DNA of 64,000 bases from Otis tarda (taxonomy: Eukaryota; Chordata; Aves; Otidiformes; Otididae), in contig CM048552.1 in the NCBI GenBank assembly GCA_026413225.1, positions 203,187,553 through 203,251,552 on the forward strand, written 5' to 3'. The stretch's first letter is position 1; each line of letters begins with the position of its first letter. Under the pieces are notes generated by a model, which had not been told where the DNA came from, did no database searches, and saw nothing but the letters and a program-made list of their open reading frames with translations. A program made the translations under genes and the position numbers. Positions 20,406-31,798 of the stretch are shown here, piece after piece.

Positions 20406-23213
20406 TCCCATCTGTCATTGTCTCACAGGACTGCTGGTTACTCTCTCCCTCCTCCGTTATTCTTAGTTCAAAGCCAGGTCAGATATCCTACCAGCAAAAA
20501 TAGCTTTACCCTGCTTAGAGAGGCGGATCTCACCTCTCCAAAGCAGACAGGAGTCTGCATAGAGAGTCTCAGCATTATAGAACCCAAAACTCTGTTGCCA
20601 ACACCAGTTCTGCCATCACATGAGTGCAGTCCAGTCTCACAGCAATATATTTTTAGCAGGGGCAACCTGACTCCAGGGATTGTCTGAGGACCTCTCACAA
20701 ATCAAATTAAGTCTTTCTCATTAATATTTGCATGATTTCTAAGAACTTCATTTGATTTATTTGACTGATTGGAAGATTTAAATTGGTTTGGACTACAATA
20801 AGGAGGAAAGGTTTAAAACCACAAAACAAAATTTTCAAAACCTGTGCATTTTGCATTCTGAAAGGGTTAATAAGATTAGGACTGGCAAGTGATATTTCAA
20901 AAGTTGAAGTAAATACACAAAATATGCAGATTCAAACCTTAATTCATTTGCTTGTCTGCCACATTTGGAACTATCATTGAGTTATATAACATTTCTTAAA
21001 ATTAAAACATGTCTAAAACCTATAAAGCAGCTTGCACTGCTGAGTATATTCTTTATAAACTGTCTTCAGAAAAAACAACCATATGGATCTGGCTCTTTTA
21101 CAACATCTTCTACTGAGCCAGACGCTCTTTAAAAAAGAACTAGAACAATAATAACAACAAGAAATACTGTCAATCTTTTAAATGTTTTGACCCAAAAGCA
21201 TTTGGCATGAGTTTATCTGATGCATTATAAACTAGAAAAGTACAGAATTGATCCCATCACCTTAGAGTTCTGATTACACTTTGCAAGCACATTTTTGACA
21301 TTTTTGTGGTAAGTGTATACCTTCCAGGAGGTAAAGAGTAAAGAGGAAGAAAAATAGTAACCTCTAAGTTATTGTATTTTTTTTAATTAAAAAAGTTAAT
21401 TGCTGTCAATATACTGAAGTGTCTGTGTCTTACTTTCTAAAAACCATAACACTTACTTTTAGAAGGTCTGCTTTCTTTGCAAAAATAAAGAACAAAACTG
21501 CTGATTATTCAACTGACAGTGTTTTTTATGTAACTGAAAAGGTGTTAATTGAAAACATGTTAAATTGATTTAGGAACATAAGCCTCAATTACCAAGTAAA
21601 ATTACAGATAATTAAGCAAGTATTTTACATCCAAGAAGAAAGGTAGTTTCTCTACAGTGAAATAGGAGCTTTGCTAGTGGTTGGAGTGAGGCAGGATTTA
21701 ATCCTTATGTGTTCAATTACTATCAATATTATTTACACATGCAGTGCCAAATCCTGAGTACCTCTGTGATGTCCTTATAGAAATCCACCCCTCGAATTTT
21801 ATTTTTTACTACATAAAGCCTAAAAATAAACAGCAAAATTGCTGTATCACCATATCTATCTAAAAAGTAGGTACTAGCGTACCCTCTACTTCTGTTAATT
21901 GGTTTTCTCTCAACTTATTTTCTGCTTATGCTTATATCCAATTTGTAAAATCTGGATTTGTTCAGCAAAGTTTTTGCTGAACTTGAAATTCAAAGCTACT
22001 TCCTTCCTTATCTGTCTTCTTTGCTAGAGGTGTGTGCTGGAGAGGATTGCAGTGTGCTTTGTGACCCAGCACAGTGCTGCACCATGCCCTGCAGAAGATG
22101 AGACTTAACGTAACTGAGTTCAGATCCCTGATACTATTTTGGAGAGCTATCACCAAGATAAAGATGAAGGAGATGTAGATATTCCTTTTAAATAGAGTCA
22201 TAGGCCTTACTTTGCAGAGCCTGGTACCTAATATGTATCAGCTATAAGGGAAATAAGTGTGGGTCTGCAGTAACTAATGTTTCCTATAAGGAGTTACGGA
22301 TTACATAAAAGCTGCGTTATGCATCTTGAATTTTGTCTGAAAACAAACATTGTTTCTATTTCAGTCATAGAGAGAACTGAGCAATTATAAGCCCTCATCT
22401 CATCAAAATTCATTTTCTGTCTCTCTTGCTGTGGAGCCTCCACTGCCATCTGGTATATTTTATTTTCTTCCTCTTCAGATTCATATCCTTAAGAGCCAGC
22501 TGCTATGCAGGCCTCAATCTCTCAATGTCTTTCTCCAATAGTTCCACACTTGAGTTACACCAGCTATAGTGCTCACTTGTTGGGGAGCCTTTAACTTACA
22601 TTGGCTCACAGAGCCCAGCATCACAGGTTGTGACCTTGCATGAGATTACAAGGTTTTAAGCCTAGTATTATTCAAGCTAAACATGAGCCAGGTAAGTGAG
22701 TGAAAGCCAAGACTCGGGTATTTATAAAAGAGTTGATTGGACTTCATTCAAGTTTTTCAGAATGCATCTCTCACTAGTTCTGCATCAACACTGGAATGAT
22801 CCTTGCAGATTTTCCAAAAAGGCATTTTGGACCCTAATTGTTCTACATGACCTATTAATGGATGTTTAGGGGTTGCAGCAATTGCTAAGTAGATTGTCAA
22901 TTACAACATCAAAAGAGTTTCACCTGATTTACCATGCAAATGCAAAATCAGAAGGTCTCTAGAAGTAACTTCTTTGGGGCTTGGTTTGAGCCTGTTGTCT
23001 TTCTCCCTCCTCCTCCATACAAATACTTTGTGGTGTTTCAGAAGTGCTTCATGAGTAATAATTTAGTGCTAAACTTTGAGGGAAATTTTTAAATTCACCT
23101 TTAATTCCAAATTAAGAACATTAGTAGCTCAGTTGCTGTTAGATAATGCATATATTAATGACTTTACTTTGTTTCCTTTAGAGCTATTCAATTTCTTTAA
23201 ATCCCCTATTATT
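20406..23213. other. 2.8 kb without a gene
   Basis: AT-rich DNA with no exon-like frame, RNA gene or mobile element that I could recognise. Confidence 0.55.
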
Positions 23214-23299
23214 TCATAGAATCATAGAATGGTTAGAGTTGGAAGGGAACATCAAAGGTCATCTAGTCCAACCCTCCTGCAAGGAGCAGGGACATCTCC

Positions 23300-24999
23300 A
23301 GCCAGATCAGGTTGCTCAGAGCCTCATCCAGCCTGGCCTTGAACGTTTCCAGGGATGAGTCATCCACCACCTCTCTGGGCAACCTATTCCAGTGTGCTAC
23401 AACTCACATTGTAAAAAATTTCTTCCTTATATCCAGTCTGAATCTACCTCTCTCTATTTCAAAACCATTACCCCTCACCTTATCACAACATGCCCTACTA
23501 AACAGCCTTTCCCCATCTTTCTTATAAGGCCCCTTGAGGTACTGGAAGACCACTATCAGGTCTCCCCGGAGCCTCCTCTTCTCCAGGCTGAACAGCCCTA
23601 ACTCTCTCAGCCTGTCCTCATAGGAAAGGTGCTCCAGCCCTCTTACCATCTTCGTGGCCCTCCTCTGGACCTTCTCCATCTGGTCCATGTCCTTCTGATG
23701 TTGGGGGCTCCAGAACTGGACACAGTACTCCAGGTGGGGTCTCACCAGGGCAAAGTAGAGGGGGAGAATCACCTCCCTCGACCTGCTGGCCACGCTCCTC
23801 TTGATGCAGCCCAGGATATGGTTGGCCTTCTGGGCTGCAAGGGCGCATTGCCTGCTCATGTTGAGCTTCTCGTCCACCAGCACTCCCAAGTCCTTCTCGT
23901 CAGGGCTGCTCTCAATCCATTCTCCTCCCAGCCTGTATTTGTGCCTGGGATTGCCATGACCCAGGTGCAGGACTTTGCACTTTGCCTGGTTGAACTTCAT
24001 GAGGTTGGCACGGACCCACCTCTCCAGCCTGTCAAGGTCCCTCTGGATGGCATCCCTCCCTTCCAGCGTGTCGACGGCACCACACAGCTTGGTGTCATTA
24101 GTGAACTTGCTGAGGGTGCACTCTATCCCACTGTCCATGTCACCAACAAAGATGTTGAACAGGGCCAGGCCCAGCACGGACCCCTGAGGGACGCCACTCG
24201 TGACCAGTCTCCACTTGGACACTGAGCCGTTAACCACCACTCTCTGAGTGCGACCATCCAGCCAACTCCTTATCCACCGAGTGGTCCGTCCATCAAACCC
24301 ATGTCTTTCTAGTTTAGAGAGAAGGATGTCATGCGGGACAGTGTCAAAAGCTTTGCAGAAGTCCAGGTAGATGATATCCGTTGCTCGTTCCTTGTCCACC
24401 GATGCTGTCACCCTGTCACAAAAGGCCACCAAATTGGTCAGGCACGATCTGCCCTTGGTGAAGCCATGTTGGCTGTCACCAACCACCTCCTTGCTCTCCA
24501 TGTGCCTTAGCATGGTTTCCAGGAGAATCTGCTCCATGACCTTGCCAGGCACGGAGGTGAGGCTGACCGGCCTGTAGTTCTCTGGGTCTTCCTTACTCCC
24601 CTTTTTAAAAATGGGGGTTATGTTCCCTCTCTTCCAGTCATCGGGGACTTCATCTGACTGCCACAACTTCTCAAATACAATGGCCAGTGGCTTGGCAACT
24701 TCATCCGCCAGTTCTCTCAGGACCCGCGGATGGATCTCATCAGGCCCCATGGACTTGTGCACCTTCAAGTTCCTCAGATGTTCCCAAACCTGCTCTTTGA
24801 GTACAGTGGGCGGTTCTTCATCCCCGCAGTCCCTGCTTGTGCCTTCCACAGCTTGGGTAGTGAGACAAGAGCCCTTATCAGTGAAGACTGAGGCAAAAAA
24901 GTCATTCAGTACCTCAGCCTTCTCTATGTCCCGGGTAACCAGAACACTGGTTTCCTTCTGGAGGGGGCCTACATTCTCCTTGGACTTTCTTCTGTAGGT
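23300..24999 (-). pseudogene. CR1 ORF2 reverse-transcriptase domain, broken
   Basis: The longest open frame in the window: 481 codons from the first ATG (24849) to TGA at 23404-23406, open a further 150 bp upstream. Boxes in order, numbered from that [23 protein letters not shown] (75-94), D163 in [16 protein letters not shown] (first catalytic Asp intact), [10 protein letters not shown] (218-227, followed by L where P is usual) and KFTNDTKL (248-255). The last is the F-A-D-D active-site box changed to F-T-N-D (Asn codon 24097-24099), which should abolish catalysis. After the TGA the frame continues with the usual HWNRLPREVV tail toward the 3' UTR. The plus strand also shows shadow open frames here, which I do not count as genes. 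Confidence 0.94.
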
Positions 25000-25352
25000 A
25001 TGTCCCCTACATACCTATAGAAGCTTTTCTTGTTGCTTTTTATATCCCTGCCCAGATTCAATTCCATTAGGGCTTTAGCCTTCCTCACCCGATCCCTGGC
25101 CACTCGCACAGCCTCTTTGTAGTCCTCCCAGGCTACCTGTCTCTGTTTCCACCCTCTATAGGCTTTCTTCTTCACTTTCAGTTGGTCCAGGAGCTCCTTG
25201 TTCATCCACGCAGGCCTCCTGGCCTTTTTGCCCTCCTTGTTCTTCATCGGGATGCACCTCTGCTGAGCTTGGAGGAGATGCTCCTTGAATGTGGACCAAC
25301 TTTCCTGGGTCCCTCTTCCCTGCAGGGCCGCCTCCCATAGCACTTTGCCTGA
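25000..25352 (-). pseudogene. CR1 ORF2 linker between endonuclease and RT
   Basis: After the frameshift near 25350 the reading continues as [20 protein letters not shown] and [20 protein letters not shown], a basic linker typical of CR1 ORF2, ending in [19 protein letters not shown] before a second frameshift. The next frame resumes with [12 protein letters not shown]-like text. The role of the linker in the family is not well defined; nucleic-acid binding is plausible from its Lys/Arg content. Confidence 0.85.
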
Positions 25353-26154
25353 AGAGGCTGAAGTTCACCTTCCTGAAGTCTAGGGCAGAGAGCTTGCCAT
25401 GTAGTTTCCTTGCTGCCCCATGGATCTTGAACTCCACCATGTCGTGGTGTCTGCAGCCAAGGCTGTCCTTCAGTTTCACATCCCCCACCAGTCCCTCCCT
25501 GTTGGTGAGCACAAGGTCGAGCATGGCACCCCTCCTTGTCGGCTCCTACATCACCTGCAGGAGGAAGTTATCATCCACGCATTCCAGGAACCTCCTGGAC
25601 TGCCTGTGCCCTGCCATGTTGTCTCTCCAACAGATGTCAGGGTGGTTGAAGTCCCCCATGATGACTAGGACTTGTGACCGTGAGGCTGCTCCTATCTGGC
25701 TATAGAGCGCCTCGTCTGCTCTGTCCTCCTGGCCAGGCGGCCTGTAACAGACCCCCACCGTAACGTCCCCTGTCCGTCCCCGTCCTCTAATCTTGACCCA
25801 TAAGCTCTCTGTCAGCTCCTCCTCCATCCCCAGGCAGAGCTCCACGCACTCCAGCCGGTTGCTGACATAGAGAGCAACACCCCCTCCTTGTCTCCCCTTC
25901 CTGTCCTTTCTAAAAAGCCTGTACCCCTCCATGTTGACGCTCCAGTCGTACGAGTCATCCCACCATGTCTCTGTGATGCCAATGAGGTCATAGCCCTGCT
26001 CGTGTGCACGCATCTCCAGCTCTTCCTGTTTATTTCCCATTCTGCGTGCATTGCTATAGAGACACTTCAGCTGGGTCCCCGACAAAGCCGACTTGCTGGC
26101 TGGAGCCAGCTCACCTAAATTACTTTTTACCTGGCCTGAAGTAAAGAATTTCAA
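25353..26154 (-). pseudogene. CR1 ORF2 endonuclease domain, broken
   Basis: APE-type endonuclease that would nick genomic DNA to prime reverse transcription. The open part from ATG at 26154 has 202 codons: residue N35 in [11 protein letters not shown]62 in [15 protein letters not shown] at 136-144, and D168/N170 in MGDFNHPD are all present. A TAG at 25546-25548 stops the frame at LLQVM; the same frame then continues (EPTRRGAMLDLVLTNREG). In the final motif the usual S-D-H reads R-H-H (25444-25452), so the catalytic aspartate is lost. A frameshift follows near 25350 after SLFRQ. The true ORF2 start could lie slightly upstream, but similarity ends about there. Confidence 0.92.
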
Positions 26155-26670
26155 GATGGTCCTCTGAAATTGTATCTGAATACATTATCTCTCAGGAACA
26201 ACTCTCACTGTCCTTCATGTAATCACTAGAAACTGATTTCCTGAGCAAATTCAAATAAAAAGCTCCAGATCTAGAGATCACGTATTGATTCACAGAGAGA
26301 GTATGCTCACCGTTTGAAACCTATTACAGCAGATACAAGACCTTTTAAGCTAATGCCCACTGCATGCCAAGATTAGTATTGCAAACTTAAAGATCTGTGG
26401 CATGGCTAAACCATTTGTATTTTCATTCCTGTGGTGACATGTGAAACCCTTAGAAGCGCCCTCATCTGTGGCACAGATCTGCAGGATACTTGCTTTGTCC
26501 TGCTTCATTTTCAGTGCAGTACGTGCACAGCTTCCTGGCCTCTGCTTTAGAACTTCATATATCAGGTTGGATGAGGCCAAGTTTCGAATTCCTTTTGTGC
26601 TAAAATAGTTTTGAGTAGTTTTGCTGGACATGTTAGTTAAAACTGATTTTGTTGACACTGATACATCTAC

Positions 26671-26710
26671 TTCTTATAATATATCTTAACTTCTTATAAT
26701 ATATCTTAAT
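26671..26710. repeat. Tandem duplication, 20-bp unit x2
   Basis: TTCTTATAATATATCTTAAC at 26671-26690 is followed directly by a copy differing only at its last base. Confidence 0.9.
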
Positions 26711-26922
26711 GGCTTGCATATGTTCAGGTCAAAAGTATTCTCAGTTCATGGAGTCTTTTTTAATGAAGTAGTGATAAAATTACAGAAAGTTTGTTAATGC
26801 TTATAAATTTTCTGTAGTGCCACAAAGGATTCTAACCTATAAAACTCTATCAAATGTAAGTGTTAATATAAAGAAAATACATTTTCTTATTCTATTATTT
26901 TATTGCTAGGCATTTTCTCTGA

Positions 26923-27017
26923 GTGTCTGTTGATTTCAATCATATTGCATTCACTAAACATTTTTAACAAGTGCCTGTTGATTTAAATCATACTGCATTC
27001 ACTAAACATTTTTAATG
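26923..27017. repeat. Tandem duplication, 48-bp unit x2
   Basis: The unit starting GTGTCTGTTGATTTCAATCA at 26923 recurs at 26971 as GTGCCTGTTGATTTAAATCA; both continue to CACTAAACATTTTTAA. Only a few differences separate them. Confidence 0.88.
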
Positions 27018-27297
27018 ACATTTGTGATGTTGAAATTCTCCATTGAATACTGTATTTGGTGGCTACAATTATGCTACTGTCATGGATTAAATATTTCATA
27101 TAGTTACGATTTAGCAGCAATTCAAGATTTATTAATGGTGTGAGGTAAATCAAAGTTGAATTTAGCAGCACTTAATCATTAATCGATTTGAAGATTAACA
27201 AAGTGATTTGGTGGAATCTGTTTTGATTAAAACAGCAACTTAATATCAGGTTTTAGAATGACAAGATTCACACTAACTTACTACAGGGTATCCTAAG

Positions 27298-27321
27298 TCT
27301 CTCTCTCTCTCTCTCTCTCTG
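27298..27321. repeat. (CT)n microsatellite
   Basis: About eleven CT units on the plus strand, at the left edge of the probable LTR that follows. Confidence 0.9.
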
Positions 27322-27992
27322 TATAAACACAAAACACAGACAGAGATATTTGGATCCAATGAGATACCTATGTAGAGGAATCTAGCCTACAGTTACAAGT
27401 TCCCTCTTTGTTCTCGAGTTTAGAGTAAATACTCACAATGCAATGGTATTTATCAATGGGCGATAACTGAGTCTCAAGAAGTCAAACTTTGCCCTGGCCT
27501 TTCACCAACTTTGCTGGCAGATGGTCCTTAAATCTCTTCGGTGTAAGGAGGCTATGCCTGAGAGGCGTCCAAACTCAGGGTAGATGCTGGTCCCAGCCCA
27601 CTGCAATCTAGGAGAGCTCAATGGGTCTCACTTAGAGTCGCTATTTATAGGGTCCGAGATAAATTACTTTTGTCAGGTACTTTTCCATTTCAGCCTGGCT
27701 TAGATGATCTAACATTCTGGTGCTTTCCACTAGTTGTTTCTGGTACCACACACCTGTGTTTCAACTTGGGCCAACAGGTACTGCGTTGTCAGGAGAAGAT
27801 CAACTGTTATTTACTGTTTCCAGTATTGGGGAAAACAGGAGCCAGGTGCATCAAGGGGGTGCCTCAACACTCTGGTTCACCACCTTCACAATCTGTTCCT
27901 GATTTGCCCTAGGATGGTGTGAGGCCCAGGAAGGCAGGAATTGCACCAACCACCGAGTGACTCAGGAGTGAAGGGAGAGTTCTACCACCACA
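27320..27992 (-). mobile_element. Probable solo LTR, separate family
   Basis: Read on the minus strand, this has the layout of an avian ERV LTR: a possible start TGTGGTGGTAGAACTCTCCC at 27992, a TATA box in CTATAAATAG (plus-strand 27641-27650) followed by GACTCTAAGTGAGACCC, and a possible polyadenylation region GATAAATACC near 27447-27456. The blocks around 27530-27620 look like LTR sequence I recognise from birds, but I cannot name the family. No convincing TSD was found, so both ends are approximate. Confidence 0.55.
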
Positions 27993-30486
27993 GCTACCCA
28001 GGCAGGGAATGTTTCCATACTTAATACAAAATTCCTTGCAAATAATGTTTTCAATGTTTCTATTGTTATTTTAAAGAAATCATAATTTTCCTACAACAGT
28101 ATGAACAGTATTATATTTAGTAATGATGAAAGGAGAGAAGCATCAGAAAAAGCTGGGAAAAAAAATAAAGAAAGAAGGAAAAATATATCAAAAAAAAAGG
28201 AGGATGCCAAAGTATCAGCTGTGTGAATAGAGGGACAGGGAGATGCCAAGACAAAATCTATATAGTAGTTGGAACAACTCTTTTTCAGAGGGATTTACTG
28301 TCACATTTACAATCCTAATCTTGTCTATTTGCACAAGAGTTGCAACAGAAGAATGAAAACTAAAGGGAATGATGATCAAAAATAAAACTGATCATTCTGC
28401 ATATGTGTCTTTACAGGAAAATGGAAATAATAATTCAGTTGAAATAATAATAACAATAACCCACATTTTTTTTTAGTGGAATTACTCCTTAGTCATAGTC
28501 CTGCTGTAGAGAATACAACAATACAGAGTATGTCTGCATTGCCAAGTAATGTAGTAGGAACAGATCAGTAGGTCATGCTGTTGGTGGAAAGATCCCATTA
28601 TATACAATTAAAAATATGTAGATCAGACTAGATTTAATCTCTTTGTTGGACCAATCATATCTTCTATGTGTTCAGTTTAAATCTTTCTGAAGGAAAGTTA
28701 TTTCACAAAGAGAATTGTTCTCCTATGACCTTCTTAAGAAGTCTCACCTTGTCCTTTCAAACATTTCACACAGAAGAGGATTTCATGTCATGATCCCTGA
28801 CAATATTGCCAGACAAGGACTCACATCTGAAAGATTTATTTATGTTCCTGTCTGTTCCATTTCTCATAATACTAAAATGTATATTGCTTAACTCAGCACT
28901 TTTCTGGATTTCAGCAATGTTCTGTCAAAGGTCTCAATAACCTGGCCCATATACCCAAAAAACATGTATAGCAAAGTGATATACTTACCCAAACTAGAAA
29001 ATGGAGAATGAGCTCCTGGGGTTACTGATACCCACTGTGACCAGGGTGGGCCAAGAAATTATGTTTGGTTGTGCCTCTTTACAGGATGCAGAGAAGGAGA
29101 CCTGGAATGACACAGGAGGGCACCACCTCTGGCTTCAAATTCTGTAAAAGATGGACATCTACAGTACCACTCCACAAGTGTAGTTGTTGTCTCTGGTCCA
29201 TAAGGACAGAATTTTCACCTTCTTGAATAGTCTGCACAATTTTCTACCAATCCTCTTGTATTCAGCAGCAGGTATATGGTTAACAACTTCCTGATATTTT
29301 CACTGGGTTATTCTCCTTCCTGAGAGAAGCACTTTTGTTGCTTTCATGCTAGATCCAGTGGTGGTTTTTTTTTTTCTGAGAACCAGGTTGTACCTTGCTG
29401 GGTTTTCTGTATATGACAGAGCAGACCTTACTATAAAGAAATACAATGCTAGGAATGCATTATTAAAGAACAATAATGGGAATAATAGGGAATATAATAA
29501 TATTATTATATCACCTCAGTAAGAGGTGACAGCAATAGAGGTACAATAGATAAAGGAAGGAGAAGACAGGGAAGGAGCTGCAGAGTTACAAAGAGTTTAT
29601 GGATGATGATAAACATCAGGCATGAAGGTACACATGTCTTTTTGCAATAGCACAGGAAGCACTTCAGGGTGGCAGAAGAGCTTGATGATCGAAGAGCTCT
29701 CTTTTGGCATAAATATGGTAGGTACGTACAGAAGGAAGTTGAGAATTGTGTTGGGTATTGGGCCAACATGTAATGATTGGAGAAAGAAATACTACTTCTC
29801 TGAAAAAACCTGATAGAGTGGGAAAGGTTTTTGTAAGCTAAGATAGCAGGATATTGGCTCCTCTCCTAAAAGCAAATAGGATCAGTACCATTGGTACACA
29901 TAGGCACTGTTGGTGCACATTCAAGGAAAAGCAAAAATTTTCTTGAAAAGTAAAACTTCTTGAATGTAGACCTGGCTCCAAAAAAAAAAAAATAAATTTA
30001 AGAGCTGGTGTTTTACTGAAAGGGGGTTTGAGATTCCTTCATACCAGCCTATATAAGTCTTTAGCTGGTCAATACTGTAGAAACAATGATTATAATACCA
30101 GTAGCATTTGCTTTAACTTTTTATGTTTGGGGTTTTTTTGTTTGTTTGTTTTCTTGGGTAAAGCTGTTCTGAAATGACTCTGTGGAAAATTACTGGAGGG
30201 GCCTAAACCTTCAGGGGTCTTCTTTAGTTAGCCAGGACATGAGCTCAGGACAACTATAAACAATAATACTATGCCCCTAGTAAATCAAGCACTTTCTCAC
30301 TCAGTACCTCAGTTTTGTATCTATTTCTGAGATAGCCATAGCCTTAGTTCAAAGCTCATTGTTTTAGGAGTATTGAAATGTGTTATACTACATTTATCAA
30401 CTACTACTAATTAGGGAGGCATCCACTGTAGGTGTGCTGTTATGGAAAACACATTAAATGTCTCATCTATCTAAATTAACTTTTGT
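27993..30486. other. 2.5 kb without a gene
   Basis: AT-rich DNA. A-rich stretches occur near 28150-28195, 28470 and 29980, and a TAAT-rich patch near 29465-29510. Nothing protein- or RNA-gene-like was recognised. Confidence 0.55.
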
Positions 30487-30491
30487 ATTTT
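30487..30491. repeat. Target-site duplication ATTTT (partner 31129-31133)
   Basis: ATTTT flanks the LTR on both sides exactly. Its low complexity makes a chance match more likely than for the other TSDs. Confidence 0.6.
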
Positions 30492-31128
30492 TGTTGTTAT
30501 TTAACCCTGGTCAGCAATTCAGTACCACACAGCCACTCACTCACCCTCTCCCTCCTCAGGGGATGGAGGAGAGAATTTCAAAGAAAAGAAAACTCATAGG
30601 TTGAGATAAAGAAAGTTTATGAGGATAGCATAGGAAAATATAATAATAAATATATATTATAATAATAGGAATAGCAATAGGAATAATAATTTTAAAAACA
30701 AGTGGAAAAAAAAATAAAACAAATTATGCATGATTTCTCACCACCCAACAACACAGTGACTGATACAGCCCATCTCAAGTAGCAATCACGGAATGAAAAA
30801 GACTGCAAACAATCCTGAAATGATTCCAAACAGCCAGAGAAAAGTGAGGGCTCATTGGCCCACCACCACTTAAATACTGAGCATGATGTTTATGGCATGG
30901 AATACTCTCTTTGGCCAGTTTGAGTCAACTGTTCTGACTATATCTCTCCTAGCTTCCTGCACCTGCACATTATCAAAACTTGGGAAGCCAGACAGTGTCC
31001 TTAGTCTCATTAGAAACAACTCAAAACATCAGTGTGTTTATCAACGTTCTTCAGTTACAAAATCCAAAACACACTGGCTACTGAAAGGAAAATTAACTCC
31101 ATCCCTGCCAAAACCAGGACAGTTCACA
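30492..31128 (-). mobile_element. Solo LTR, family B, minus strand
   Basis: Sense (minus) sequence starts TGTGAACTGTCCTGGTTTTG and ends GGTTAAATAACAACA. It aligns along its length with 9761-10371. The TATA-like box is TATTTAAG in sense (plus-strand 30868-30876). A large expansion of AT-rich sequence (TAATAATA-type) lies around 30630-30700 near the 3' end. No retroviral interior was found on either side. Confidence 0.85.
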
Positions 31129-31133
31129 ATTTT

Positions 31134-31565
31134 CTTATGGGGGAAGGGAGAATTTTATTTTTAAGAAATTATATGAAAAGGATTCACCACCAGTTATAAA
31201 AATTGTTCTGTCTATCCTTCTGGTTAGCTGTCTAGGGAGTGCGGAGGAAGAGCACAGGAGTATTTCTGGCAGACAATTTGAGGCAATACTCTAATAGCTG
31301 TGGCAGAAGATTATCTGGATGCAAGTTCCTACTCAGTATAGATTTTCTGTCTATCAAATGAGATCCAAACCAGTTCTTTCAAGAATCATTAATTCTCATA
31401 GCATTCAGACTTTTAGAAATAGTTCACCAAGCACAGAATACGATTGACCAGGATTACACCCACTCTAAAGCTTTTATCAGTACTTAAACAGACACATACA
31501 GGCTATAGGTTCCCATGAGTGACTGGGCTATGATTTTCTTCCCCACCACACCAGTACATATATTT
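31134..31565. other. No gene seen
   Basis: Spacer between an LTR and a TTCCCC tract; nothing recognised. Confidence 0.5.
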
Positions 31566-31646
31566 TTCCCTTCCCCTTCCCCTCCCCTTCCCTTTCCCCT
31601 TCCCCTTCCCCTTCCCCTTCCCCTTCCCCTTCCCCTTCCCCTTCCC
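31566..31646. repeat. (TTCCCC)n hexanucleotide tract
   Basis: About 80 bp of TTCCCC units, irregular at the left and regular at the right. The minus strand is (GGGGAA)n, with many G-runs of four, able in principle to form G-quadruplexes. The open frames seen across it (KG- or PL-repeat peptides) are artefacts of the repeat. It abuts a CR1 fragment at its right edge. Confidence 0.95.
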
Positions 31647-31792
31647 GAAGCCATGTTGGCTGTGACCAACCACCTCCTTATTTTCCATGTGCCAGTTTCC
31701 ATTAGCACAGTTTCCAAGAGGGTTTGCTCCATGATCTTGCCAGGCACAGAGGTGAGACTGATTGCCCTGTTATTCCCCTGGGTTTCCTTTTT
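31647..31792 (-). mobile_element. Internal CR1 LINE fragment without 3' end
   Basis: GAAGCCATGTTGGCTGTGAC at 31647 and CCTTGCCAGGCACAGAGGTG-like text near 31736 match the RT region at about 24460-24600 of the long CR1. The fragment comes from inside ORF2 and lacks the CR1 3' tail that nearly every CR1 insertion keeps; the position where sequence toward the 3' end should follow is occupied by the TTCCCC tract. On the minus strand a stretch MPGKIMEQTLLETVL remains readable. Confidence 0.85.
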
Positions 31793-31798
31793 TTTTCT

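Larger units (their letters stand above)
23214..26160 (-). mobile_element. CR1 LINE, longest copy (about 2.9 kb), nearly complete ORF2
   Basis: On the minus strand this runs from just before the start of ORF2 (about 26160) to the tail at 23214 (TTCATAGAATCATAGAATGG on the plus strand). ORF1 is absent, so it is 5'-truncated close to the ORF1/ORF2 boundary. ORF2 is recognisable throughout as endonuclease, linker and RT, but carries at least two in-frame nonsense codons (25546-25548 and 23404-23406), frameshifts near 25350 and near 25000, and damage to both active sites. Its sequence provides an uninterrupted reference for the nested LTR site at 37953. Confidence 0.96.
26161..27297. other. No gene seen; two small tandem duplications
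   Basis: AT-rich DNA between a CR1 5' edge and a CT microsatellite. It holds duplications at 26671-26710 and 26923-27017, listed separately. Confidence 0.55.

Noticed and set aside
23629-24225. 198-codon plus-strand open frame
   Set aside because: It is the antisense of the CR1 RT domain, and similar frames appear antisense to the CR1 at 39016-39651; a shadow of the LINE ORF.
26671-27017. CRISPR-like repeat array
   Set aside because: The units are adjoining tandem duplications without spacers, in a vertebrate sequence.
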